A stretch of 64,000 bases of DNA from Tissierella creatinophila DSM 6911 (GTDB taxonomy: Bacteria; Bacillota; Clostridia; Tissierellales; Tissierellaceae), in contig NZ_LTDM01000053.1 in NCBI RefSeq assembly GCF_001940565.1, forward strand, positions 1 through 64,000, given 5' to 3'. The translations under genes were made by a program, and so were the position numbers. The number at the start of each line of letters is the position of its first letter. The first letter of the stretch is position 1. Positions 1 to 7,759 of the stretch are shown here, piece by piece. The notes under the pieces are model-generated. The model had not been told where the DNA came from. It made no database searches and worked only from the letters and a program-made list of their open reading frames with translations.

Positions 1-820
1 CAAAGATTGCTCTTTGTGCTTGTGGTAAACGTCTATGTGGGTTGTTGATTATAGTTCCTGGTTTTAATGGTGTAAATGTTGCATCTATGTGTATTGGGTA
101 TGGGTCTCCAGGGAAGTTTACAGCGTGTACTCTTAGTTCTGGATACATACGTCTAAACCAATCCATAGCTTTTCTGTTTGTAGTTAATCCGTGTTGTATA
201 AATAAGTCTTTACCTAAACGTAATACATCCGCCGCATCAAATAGAATTTCATGCTCAGTTGTAACCATATCTAGGTTTGCAGTACGCTCTAATAGAGTTT
301 CTTCAGTAACTTCTCCATCATAGTAGTCTTTTTTATAGCTTGCTTCTCCTAGTTCTGGACGAGGACCTGCAATCCATCTAAAGTCTGGATCTTGGTCAAA
401 GTATTCACGTAGGTTTTTATTGTATGCTAGGTACTCGAAGAATCTTGATCTAAATGACATTGAAGCCATTATCATGTCGCTACCAATTGTTAATAGAACG
501 TCTCTTGGTGGCATTGTTCCAAACATGCTTCCTGTCATGAAGTGTGGTGTAACAACTGCTTGATTCCATTGCATAACTTCTGGTCTATCAACTTTTACTC
601 CACGATCTTCTAATATTTTTACTAGACCATCAAGTTGCTCATTAGCTGCTTCAACTGTATCTGTTGGACGAGGTCCAGTCATACCACGCATTGGACTATC
701 TAAAGGAACTTTAGATTCAGATGCTGGTTCAGTTGGTGGTATACAAGTGTTATCTGCTCTACCAACTATTACGTGTTTTAACGGGTCAAAATCATTCCAT
801 GAATTTACTACTTTTGCCAT
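1..820 (-). CDS. Amidinotransferase resembling L-arginine:glycine amidinotransferase (3' end beyond window)
   Basis: About 273 N-terminal residues are present, read leftward; the gene runs off the left edge. The start is the ATG complementary to 818-820, preceded by an AGGAGGGGT ribosome-binding site. The protein opens with NSWNDFDPLKHVIVGRAD and contains RSRFFEYLAY, FDAAD...GKD and HIDATF. These match the segments of vertebrate glycine amidinotransferase that carry the active-site Asp and His. The catalytic Cys would lie beyond the edge and cannot be checked. The family moves an amidino group between guanidino donors and amine acceptors through a Cys-amidino intermediate. It is divergent from arcA and near creatininase, which suggests a role in arginine/guanidinoacetate/creatine exchange. 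Donor and acceptor are inferred. A cyanotoxin-type amidinotransferase (CyrA-like) is an alternative within the same family. Confidence 0.85.
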   Translation of the reverse strand, partial: MAKVVNSWNDFDPLKHVIVGRADNTCIPPTEPASESKVPLDSPMRGMTGPRPTDTVEAANEQLDGLVKILEDRGVKVDRPEVMQWNQAVVTPHFMTGSMFGTMPPRDVLLTIGSDMIMASMSFRSRFFEYLAYNKNLREYFDQDPDFRWIAGPRPELGEASYKKDYYDGEVTEETLLERTANLDMVTTEHEILFDAADVLRLGKDLFIQHGLTTNRKAMDWFRRMYPELRVHAVNFPGDPYPIHIDATFTPLKPGTIINNPHRRLPQAQRAIF

Positions 821-962
821 TCATACCCCTCCTAAAATTTTGGTTTATAGTCAACTGCATTTATTTAAAGTTAATAAAACAATGCAGAGCTACAAAATAA
901 TTTAATGTTTAAATATGAAATTTATATAGGTAAGATGAGTTATGTATCAAATCACATTATTA

Positions 963-990
963 ATTATAATACATATCGATAATGTCTCAA
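963..990 (-). promoter_or_regulatory. Sigma-A-type promoter for the amidinotransferase gene
   Basis: On the minus strand TTGAGA (990-985) and TATAAT (968-963) are separated by 16 bp. They lie about 145 bp upstream of the start codon. Position and match fit a vegetative promoter; there is no experimental support. Confidence 0.5.
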
Positions 991-1089
991 AATAATACTG
1001 TGTGGTTTTTTATCGTTCCCTTACCTGCTTAATTCCATTATAAATCCAATAAACTAATAAGTCAAGCTCAAAATACAATATGTTTATAG

Positions 1090-1118
1090 TTGAAATACTT
1101 TGTTGTTTTGTGTATAAT
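1090..1118 (+). promoter_or_regulatory. Sigma-A-type promoter for arcA
   Basis: TTGAAA (1090-1095), a 17-bp spacer and TATAAT (1113-1118) form a near-consensus promoter about 220 bp upstream of the arcA start. This leaves a long 5' untranslated region. Confidence 0.6.
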
Positions 1119-1233
1119 ACTATGTAAAGGAATTATATTTTAATATATAAGTCCTTTTTATCAATAAAATAAAGTTGAATAATTATTTCAATATATGGTA
1201 TAAATACTAATGTATTGAAACAGTAAGTTTTGG

Positions 1234-1272
1234 TTTATTTGGTTATAATGAGGCTTGCCTCAAACAAATAAA
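1234..1272 (+). promoter_or_regulatory. Nested inverted repeat in the arcA leader
   Basis: Outer arms TTTATTTG (1234-1241) and CAAATAAA (1265-1272) enclose inner arms GAGGC (1250-1254) and GCCTC (1257-1261). It lies between the predicted promoter and the ribosome-binding site, so it could be an RNA hairpin or an operator. No T-run follows, so it is not a classical terminator. Confidence 0.35.
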
Positions 1273-1338
1273 ATAAATACAAAGTATAGACGTGTTTATA
1301 AAGTATTATATCTATACTAAATATTAGGAGGGTAAAAT

Positions 1339-2559
1339 ATGTCAGCAATTAATGTAACAAGTGAAATTGGTAAATTAAAAAAAGTTCTTGTTCACCGTCC
1401 AGGTAAAGAGATGGAAAACTTGATGCCAGACTATTTAGATAGACTATTATTTGACGATATACCATATCTTGAAGGAGCTCAACGCGAGCACGATAATTTC
1501 GTTAAAGAAATGGAAAAAGAAGGTGTTGAAGTAGTTTATTTAGAAAAATTAGCTACTGAAGCAATCGATGCAGGAGATGCAAAAGAAGAATTTGTTGATC
1601 AATGGATTTCAGAATCTGGTATTGTTTCAGAAAGTGTTAAAACTATTGTAAAAGAACAATTATTAGCAATGGATACTTTTGAAATGGTTCTTAAAACAAT
1701 GGAAGGATTCAGAAGAACAGAAATTAACAGCGAAAACTTTGCTTCTTCATTAGCCGACTTAATGGAAAGTGACTATCCTTTCTTAGTTGATCCAATGCCT
1801 AACCTATATTTTTCACGTGATCCATTCGCAACAATGGGCAATGGCGTAAGTATTAACAAAATGTTTGCAGAAACACGTAACCGTGAAACTATTTACGGCC
1901 ACTATATCTTTAAATATCACCCAGAATATAAAGAAAATGTAGACAAGTTTTATTCTCGTGATGATGAAAACCGTATTGAAGGTGGAGATGAGTTAGTACT
2001 TTCTAAAGACGTTCTTGCTATTGGTATTTCTGAACGTACAGACTCTCGTGCAATCGAAATATTAGCAAAACGTGTATTTGAAAAAGGTGCTTTCAAAGAA
2101 GTACTAGCATTTGATATAGGTGAGCACAGAAAATTCATGCACTTAGATACTGTATTTACAATGGTTGACTATGACAAATTTACTATTCACCCAGAAATCG
2201 AAGGAGGATTACGTGTGTTTTCATTAACTCCAGGTGAAAACGGTGAAGTTAAAATTGTTGAAAAAGAAAGCCATAAATTAAGTGAAGTCTTAGCACAATC
2301 ATTAGGTTTAGATTCAGTAACATTAATTCCTTGTGCTGGTGGTGGACTTGTAGACTCTGCTCGTGAGCAATGGAACGATGGATCAAACACATTAACAATC
2401 GCACCTGGTGTTGTTGTAGTGTATGACCGTAACCCAATAACTAACGATTTATTAGAAAAACATGGATTAAGATTAATTAAAGTTCCAGGAAGTGAATTAG
2501 TACGTGGCCGTGGAGGCCCAAGATGTATGACAATGCCTCTTGTAAGAGAAGATTTATAA
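1339..2559 (+). CDS. arcA: Arginine deiminase
   Basis: Hydrolyses arginine to citrulline and ammonia, the first step of the ADI pathway that yields ATP via ornithine carbamoyltransferase and carbamate kinase. The 406-residue length is typical. Family motifs include an N-terminal [36 protein letters not shown], a His in [12 protein letters not shown] and the catalytic Cys in [12 protein letters not shown] at the C-terminus. AGGAGGG precedes the ATG. The rest of the pathway (arcB, arcC, arcD) is not adjacent: the gene is followed by two hairpins and then creatininase, so it seems monocistronic. It shares its upstream region with a divergent amidinotransferase, so the two arginine-acting enzymes of the same fold superfamily may be co-regulated. 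Confidence 0.96.
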   Translation: MSAINVTSEIGKLKKVLVHRPGKEMENLMPDYLDRLLFDDIPYLEGAQREHDNFVKEMEKEGVEVVYLEKLATEAIDAGDAKEEFVDQWISESGIVSESVKTIVKEQLLAMDTFEMVLKTMEGFRRTEINSENFASSLADLMESDYPFLVDPMPNLYFSRDPFATMGNGVSINKMFAETRNRETIYGHYIFKYHPEYKENVDKFYSRDDENRIEGGDELVLSKDVLAIGISERTDSRAIEILAKRVFEKGAFKEVLAFDIGEHRKFMHLDTVFTMVDYDKFTIHPEIEGGLRVFSLTPGENGEVKIVEKESHKLSEVLAQSLGLDSVTLIPCAGGGLVDSAREQWNDGSNTLTIAPGVVVVYDRNPITNDLLEKHGLRLIKVPGSELVRGRGGPRCMTMPLVREDL

Positions 2560-2602
2560 AAGAATTCTTCAATAAAAACAATTAAATAATTTGATTTTAT
2601 CT

Positions 2603-2636
2603 TAGCCTAAGCTATTTAATTAAATAGCTTAGGCTA
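2603..2636 (+). terminator. Perfect inverted repeat downstream of arcA
   Basis: A perfect 17-bp inverted repeat with no loop base in between (TAGCCTAAGC... / ...GCTTAGGCTA), followed by a short T-rich stretch. It may be a first terminator or a processing hairpin, placed before the stronger terminator at 2671. Confidence 0.5.
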
Positions 2637-2670
2637 TAATTTTAACCAATTGTTTAGGAATGATTTATGA

Positions 2671-2710
2671 AAAAATAGCCAGGGAATTATAGTTCCCTGG
2701 CTATTTTTTT
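2671..2710 (+). terminator. Rho-independent terminator after arcA
   Basis: A 16-bp stem (2671-2686 with 2693-2708, core TAGCCAGGGAA/TTCCCTGGCTA) has a 6-nt loop and runs into seven T residues. Confidence 0.85.
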
Positions 2711-3039
2711 ATATTAATCTTTAAAATCTAAGACAGATTCTCTAATTAAACATAACTATCTTTTCTTACGATAATACCTCATTAAATTTATTTATAATTC
2801 TATAGTAAATAAAATATTATAAATAAATAAAAAAAGTTAGACTTATTTATAATATTGATTCATATGATTGTTATATATCGTTTATTGTGAAAACATTTTC
2901 CTAATTATAAAAAAGACATTATTTTAACTTATATTTTTAGATGGCATAGAGTCTATTTTAAAATCAAAATTTCACTATATTTATATTGAAATTTTAATTT
3001 AATATTATATAGCATTTTATAAATGAAAGGGGATTAAAT
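2711..3039. other. Intergenic leader of the creatininase gene
   Basis: About 330 bp of very AT-rich DNA without a gene. I looked for a guanidine or purine riboswitch and found no recognisable core. Several weak -10-like hexamers occur but no convincing promoter pair. AGGGG at about 3027 serves as ribosome-binding site. Confidence 0.4.
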
Positions 3040-3816
3040 ATGAAAAGTCTATTTATTGAAAATCTAACTTGGGAAGAATATGCTGATATAACTGAGGATA
3101 ACGTTCTCATAATTCCTATTGGTGCTACTGAACAACATAGTTTACATCTGCCACTTAGTGTGGACAATGTTATATCTGTAAACTTTGCTCAAAGGCTTGC
3201 AAAAGAATTAAATGGGTTTATAGCTCCTGCTCTCTCTTATGGATATAAGTCAAATCCAACTAGCGGTGGAGGTCCATTGTTTCCTGGAACAATTGATTTA
3301 AATGGTAACACTCTTACAATACTAGTTCAAGATATCTTAAATGAATTTTTAAAAGATGGTTGGAAAAAGATAATTTTATTAAATAGTCACTATGAAAATC
3401 AAGCCTTTTTATCAGAAGCAGCAGATTTAGTGATTAAAGATCAACAAGAAGAATTCCCTAAAATCGTTCTTGCAAGTTGGTGGGATAATATTTCAGAAGA
3501 TGTTATGCCTCAAATCTTTAATGAAAGACCATTTAGAGGTTGGGACTTAGAGCATGCTGCTATAACTGAAACATCCCTAATGATGTATTTTGAGCCTCAC
3601 TTAGTTAGATACGAATTGTTATCTGAGGAAGGTCTGGAAAACGTTCCCAAATACCAAAGATACCCAGTTTCTAAAACTTTAATTCCGAGTTCAGGCAACC
3701 TATATACTTCTATCTCAAGTAGCCCTGAAAAAGGTAAGATTATTGTAGATAATGTTATCGAGAACTTCTTAGTATTTTTTAAAGAAGAATTTATGATAGA
3801 ACAGTTAGTTTTTTAA
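3040..3816 (+). CDS. Creatininase (creatinine amidohydrolase)
   Basis: Opens the creatinine ring to creatine. The 258-residue protein carries the family's metal ligands: E31, H33 and D42 in IGATEQHSLHLPLSVD, and H117 and E119 in LNSHYENQ. These are offset by three from the residues known in Pseudomonas creatininase. The later WWDN and GWDLEHAAITETSLMM segments also match true creatininases and not the shorter mycofactocin MftE branch. AAAGGGG precedes the ATG. A CodB-like permease follows 57 bp downstream on the same strand and probably supplies the substrate. No creatinase (creatine amidinohydrolase) gene is seen in the window, so the fate of creatine must lie elsewhere or use the nearby amidinotransferase. 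Confidence 0.9.
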   Translation: MKSLFIENLTWEEYADITEDNVLIIPIGATEQHSLHLPLSVDNVISVNFAQRLAKELNGFIAPALSYGYKSNPTSGGGPLFPGTIDLNGNTLTILVQDILNEFLKDGWKKIILLNSHYENQAFLSEAADLVIKDQQEEFPKIVLASWWDNISEDVMPQIFNERPFRGWDLEHAAITETSLMMYFEPHLVRYELLSEEGLENVPKYQRYPVSKTLIPSSGNLYTSISSSPEKGKIIVDNVIENFLVFFKEEFMIEQLVF

Positions 3817-3873
3817 AGAAATGATTTTTATATTTTAACTGGTTTTAAATAAAAATAAAAAGGAGTGTTTTTC

Positions 3874-5202
3874 ATGAGTGAAGACAAGACTAAAAAAACC
3901 ATAGCATCAGATGATAACCCATTAGGGGAACTTCCCGAAGGCGATAAGCAAGGTATGTTTTCTATGATGGTAGTACTATTAGGTTTTACATTCTTTACCT
4001 CTACTATGTTTGCTGGAGGTCAAATAGGAGCTCATTATAAGTTTTTCCCAGATCTTATGTATGTTATAGTTATTGGTAACTTATTACTTGGGCTATATGT
4101 TGCAGCTCTAGGTTATATAGCACAAAGAACAGGCTATAATTCCGTAGTTTTATCTAGATATAGTTTTGGTGACAAAGGTAGTAAACTAGTAGATCTTCTC
4201 TTTGCATTTACTCAAATAGGTTGGTATGCTTGGGGAACAGCAACTATTGCTATGGTATTTGTTAAAATGATGAATCTTAATCCAGCTTGGACGATTCCAT
4301 TGATGATTATATTTGGTTATGGATTTAGTTTAACTTCATATATTGGATATAAAGGAATTGCAATGCTATCTAATATAGCTGTTCCTGCCATGGCTTTACT
4401 TATATTTTGGAGCTTTGGAATTGGATTTAAAGATATAGGAGGATTTGCTGGATTTGCTAAAACTCCTGAAGTGCCTATGACCTTTACTGCCGCTTTAACT
4501 TTAGTATTTGGTACCTTTGTAAGTGGGGGTACTCAGTCTACAAACTGGACTCGTTTTGCTAAAACACCTAAGGTTGCTATTGTAGCTAGTATAGTTGCTT
4601 TCTTTTTAGGAAATGGTTTAATGGTATTAACAGGTGCTTTTGGAGGTTATGTTTATAATCAGCCAGATGTTGTTGAGGTATTGTTATTACAAGGATTGCA
4701 GATACCGGCTATAATAATGCTGTTTCTAAATATTTGGACCACTCAAGATAATACTATTTACAGTGTATCAGTTGCTGGATGTAACTTCTTTAGAACAGAG
4801 AAAAGACGTTTAATGAACTTCTTAGGTTGTACTGTAGCTACATTATTAGCTATAGCAGGAATGTACAATTGGTTAATACCTTTTGTAGTCCTAATGAGTA
4901 CTATAATACCTCCTATAGGTGGAGTTATTATGGCAGATTACTATATAAAGCAGAAAAGAAAACTTCCTAAATTAGCAGAAGTAGAAATGAAAAGCTTTAA
5001 CTACACAGGTTTAATTGCATATGCAATCGGTGCACTTTTAGCTTATGCCAGCCCAGGAGTAGCTCCAATAAATGGTATAGTAGCTTCTTTCATTGCATTT
5101 CCAATAATTGATAAGATATTTTCTTCTATAGGTAAGCCACAAGAAAATTTAGTTTTATCTGAGGCTACTTTATCTGATGCTGCTTTATCTAGTGAAAAAT
5201 AA
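3874..5202 (+). CDS. NCS1-family permease (CodB-like), probable creatinine or pyrimidine importer
   Basis: A polytopic membrane protein of 442 residues with about 12 hydrophobic segments. Signature stretches resemble CodB: GFTFFTSTMFAGGQ, IGNLLLGLYVAALGYIAQRTGYNSVVLSRYSFG and FTQIGWYAWG. The family cotransports nucleobases, hydantoins and related small cyclic amides with H+ or Na+. Creatinine is a cytosine-like cyclic amide, and the gene sits 57 bp after creatininase, so creatinine uptake is the likely job (inference). I chose the ATG at 3874 because AGGAG (3861-3865) is correctly spaced; the GTG at 3865 overlaps that site. It ends before a bidirectional terminator. Confidence 0.85.
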   Translation: MSEDKTKKTIASDDNPLGELPEGDKQGMFSMMVVLLGFTFFTSTMFAGGQIGAHYKFFPDLMYVIVIGNLLLGLYVAALGYIAQRTGYNSVVLSRYSFGDKGSKLVDLLFAFTQIGWYAWGTATIAMVFVKMMNLNPAWTIPLMIIFGYGFSLTSYIGYKGIAMLSNIAVPAMALLIFWSFGIGFKDIGGFAGFAKTPEVPMTFTAALTLVFGTFVSGGTQSTNWTRFAKTPKVAIVASIVAFFLGNGLMVLTGAFGGYVYNQPDVVEVLLLQGLQIPAIIMLFLNIWTTQDNTIYSVSVAGCNFFRTEKRRLMNFLGCTVATLLAIAGMYNWLIPFVVLMSTIIPPIGGVIMADYYIKQKRKLPKLAEVEMKSFNYTGLIAYAIGALLAYASPGVAPINGIVASFIAFPIIDKIFSSIGKPQENLVLSEATLSDAALSSEK

Positions 5203-5235
5203 TTTGAATAAGGCATAAAAATAAAAGTCTACCAT

Positions 5236-5274
5236 AAACAAATCCTAAGATTATAATAATCTTAGGATTTGTTT
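5236..5274. terminator. Bidirectional terminator between convergent permease and ABC operon
   Basis: An 18-bp perfect stem (5236-5253 with 5257-5274, core AAATCCTAAGATTA) with a 3-nt loop. It has A residues on one side and T residues on the other, so it can stop transcription from both directions. Confidence 0.85.
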
Positions 5275-5279
5275 TAAAT

Positions 5280-5987
5280 TTATATATTTCTTATCATTTT
5301 TCCTTCAATAACTTTTTTTAGTTTACTCTTGTTCTCATCATTTTCATCTAAAATAGATGAATTATCAATAATAACATTTACTCTTGTTGGTTTATTTGAA
5401 AGAATAACAATTTTATCTCCCAATGTAATAGCTTCTTCTACATCATGTGTTACTAGGATACATGTTTTTTTTTCAACAGTTTTAAGTTTTTTAAATAGTT
5501 CTATTACTATTTGTTTATTGTTGATATCTAGAGATTTAAAGGGTTCATCCATAATAAGTATCCTTGAAGGATAGATAAAAGCTCTCAATATACTAATTCT
5601 TTGTCTCATTCCCCCACTAAGATCCTTAGGATAGAAATATTTATATTCTTCTAGATTTACTAATTTTAAATATTTATCTATAAGATTTTCTATCTCTATC
5701 TTTTTAATTTTCTTTTGTAGAACAAAGCTTATATTGTCTTTTACATTTTTCCATTCAATAAGTCTGTCTTCTTGAAAGACAAAACTACTAACTTCATCTC
5801 CAAATCCAATTATATCACCAGTATCTTTATCTGTAATTCCAGCTATTATATTTAATAACGTGGTTTTACCTACTCCTGATTCTCCTAAAATACATGTAGT
5901 TTTATATTCTTCAAAATCAATACTTATATTATCCAAAATTTTTAAATCTTTATAGCTTTTGTTTATATTTTTAACTCCATACTTCAA
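5280..5987 (-). CDS. ABC transporter ATP-binding protein (NitT/TauT/SsuB type)
   Basis: The 235-residue ATPase energises the importer encoded just upstream. Visible motifs are Walker A GESGVGKTT near residue 35, a Q-loop FVFQED, signature LSGGMRQR, Walker B ILIMDEPF and the switch His in VTHDVEEA. It starts with TTG at 5987, where GGAAG is spaced seven bases upstream; the permease ends 4 bp before. Last gene of a probable five-gene unit that begins with the hydrogenase genes. The closest class is the nitrate/sulfonate/taurine/thiamine-precursor group; sequence alone does not give the substrate. Confidence 0.85.
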   Translation of the reverse strand: MKYGVKNINKSYKDLKILDNISIDFEEYKTTCILGESGVGKTTLLNIIAGITDKDTGDIIGFGDEVSSFVFQEDRLIEWKNVKDNISFVLQKKIKKIEIENLIDKYLKLVNLEEYKYFYPKDLSGGMRQRISILRAFIYPSRILIMDEPFKSLDINNKQIVIELFKKLKTVEKKTCILVTHDVEEAITLGDKIVILSNKPTRVNVIIDNSSILDENDENKSKLKKVIEGKMIRNI

Positions 5988-5991
5988 ATCA

Positions 5992-6750
5992 TCACTTCCA
6001 TTTATTTATCCCAAAAAGATATCTTAAAGCCTTAACCATATAGTCAAACATCGCCGAAATAAATAATATTATTATAATCCATGCAAAAACTCCAGAAGTA
6101 TTTAGATACATTCTTTCTAGCTGAATTTTACTTCCAATAGAATATTTAGGTTGCGCTAGCACTTCACCTGCAATTACCATTTTTAAATTGATTCCCAAGG
6201 CACTGTTAAATATCGTACTTAGGTTATAAAAAATATTTGGAATATAAATATTTTTTATAATTTCTATCTTGTTTACCCTATATAGATAGGCCATTTGTAT
6301 AATATTCTTATCTATATTTAATATACTCTGTAAAACTGTTTCATACAATACTGGAAAAACCATTAGAAATCCAACAAATATAGGAACAATTTCGTTATTA
6401 AGCCATATTAAAGCAAGTACAATTATAGCAATAGTAGGTACAGAATTTAAGAATTTTAATATAGGTTGCATCAAATTATGTACTATTTTAGAAATACTAG
6501 ATAAAATCCCAAGGATTATAGCTAAAAATAAAGATATTAAGAACCCTAATAGGGTTCTTAATATCGTAGAACTAATTATATTTAAAAACCCTGGATCCTT
6601 TATTAGCTCTATCATGCTAATAAAAGTACTTTTAATTGATGGAACTATCACATCATTATTTATAGTTTGTGATAAAAGTATCCATATAATGATAAGATAT
6701 ATTTTTGAAATTATAGATAGTTTTCTATTTTTCAAAATATAACTCTTCAC
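5992..6750 (-). CDS. ABC transporter permease (BPD_transp_1, NitT/TauT type)
   Basis: A 252-residue membrane protein with about six hydrophobic helices. The cytoplasmic coupling loop VLYETVLQSILNIDKNIIQMAY lies in the second half and pairs with the ATPase. The likely start is GTG at 6750, with GGAGG eleven bases upstream inside the end of the binding-protein gene. The two reading frames overlap by 26 bp, which suggests translational coupling. It forms the channel of an importer with the proteins encoded on either side. Confidence 0.82.
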   Translation of the reverse strand: MKSYILKNRKLSIISKIYLIIIWILLSQTINNDVIVPSIKSTFISMIELIKDPGFLNIISSTILRTLLGFLISLFLAIILGILSSISKIVHNLMQPILKFLNSVPTIAIIVLALIWLNNEIVPIFVGFLMVFPVLYETVLQSILNIDKNIIQMAYLYRVNKIEIIKNIYIPNIFYNLSTIFNSALGINLKMVIAGEVLAQPKYSIGSKIQLERMYLNTSGVFAWIIIILFISAMFDYMVKALRYLFGINKWK

Positions 6751-7723
6751 TTGGAACTTTTCCTCCTATAAACTTAGGTTCAAAATCTAGTATAGCTTTA
6801 TAATAAGTTTCATATTCTGGGATACTATCTTTAATATTAAAGTTTTCAGGATTTGTCCATCTAATCCCTTTCTTTACTATCTCTTTTGCAACACTAATTT
6901 CTAACTCTTCAACATACTCCCCTAGTTCACTTGGGTTTTCTATTGCCCATTTACGACTAGCTTCATATTCTTTTATAAACTTTTCTACAAACTCTTTATC
7001 CTCTTCTATTAAGTCTGTTTTAATTATCAAACTTGACTGAGGAAATCCTTTTTCAGCGCCAGAAGCATTGCTCCACTCTTCGTTTAAATCAAATATTATT
7101 TTAGCATCTTCTTTTTTTGTTGTAACAACACTTAGTAATGGCTCTGGTAAGACAGCTAAATTAGTTTTTCCACTTAAAAATGCAGGGCCCATTTCTGCAG
7201 CACTATTTAGATAGGTAATCTTTACATCACTATCAGGTTCTACACCATTTTTTGAAAGAATGTATCTAAGAACTAAATCTGGAGTAAGACCTTTACCAAA
7301 AGTATATATTTCTTTTCCCTTTAAATCTTGAAAACTCTTTATATCTTCTGTACTAGTTAAATACATAGATCCCCATGTAGCAGTACCTATCACTTTATAT
7401 GAAAGATCTTTATTAAATGCTTGTGCTGCTAGATTAGATGGAACAATTGCAATATCAGCTCCTTCTTTAAGTATCTCGGAGACCAATAAATCTGGTGATT
7501 TTTGCATTTGATAGTCAATGGTTATGTTCTTATCTATATCAGGATTTTCCTTAGCAAGTTTTGCTACTGTCAAAGCTGGCGTGCCATCTTGATAGTAAAA
7601 CTTAACAGTTTTAGGTTCTATAGGTTCTATAGGTTTTTTTGTTGGAGTAGTTTCTTTTTGACAACCAATAGCCATTATAGAAATAATAGCTATTGATACA
7701 AATAATAAAATTTTTCTTTTCAT
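6725..7723 (-). CDS. Substrate-binding lipoprotein of NitT/TauT-type ABC transporter
   Basis: A 332-residue secreted lipoprotein. The N-terminus has a charged MKRK, a hydrophobic stretch and lipobox IMAIG-C, with C21 as the lipidated residue, followed by a Pro/Thr/Lys-rich linker. The body (FYYQDGTPALTVAKLAKENPDI..., VPSNLAAQAFN, GPAFLSGKTNLAVLPEPLLSVV) is of the NMT1/THI5/SsuA periplasmic-binding type. The start lies 36 bp after the hydA stop with no terminator between, so it is probably cotranscribed with the hydrogenase. That pairing is unexplained. Candidate ligands include nitrate-, sulfonate- or pyrimidine-like anions, but none can be assigned. Confidence 0.85.
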   Translation of the reverse strand: MKRKILLFVSIAIISIMAIGCQKETTPTKKPIEPIEPKTVKFYYQDGTPALTVAKLAKENPDIDKNITIDYQMQKSPDLLVSEILKEGADIAIVPSNLAAQAFNKDLSYKVIGTATWGSMYLTSTEDIKSFQDLKGKEIYTFGKGLTPDLVLRYILSKNGVEPDSDVKITYLNSAAEMGPAFLSGKTNLAVLPEPLLSVVTTKKEDAKIIFDLNEEWSNASGAEKGFPQSSLIIKTDLIEEDKEFVEKFIKEYEASRKWAIENPSELGEYVEELEISVAKEIVKKGIRWTNPENFNIKDSIPEYETYYKAILDFEPKFIGGKVPSEELYFEK

Positions 7724-7759
7724 CTCGTCACACTTTCTATAAGTTCTTATAATATCTTA

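Noticed and set aside
42-323. Plus-strand open frame at the left edge
   Set aside because: It is antisense to the amidinotransferase, whose conserved motifs are on the minus strand; no ribosome-binding site.
821-1338. Guanidine riboswitch in the arcA/amidinotransferase region
   Set aside because: No conserved core of the known guanidine riboswitch classes could be found on either strand; promoters and a simple inverted repeat explain the region better.
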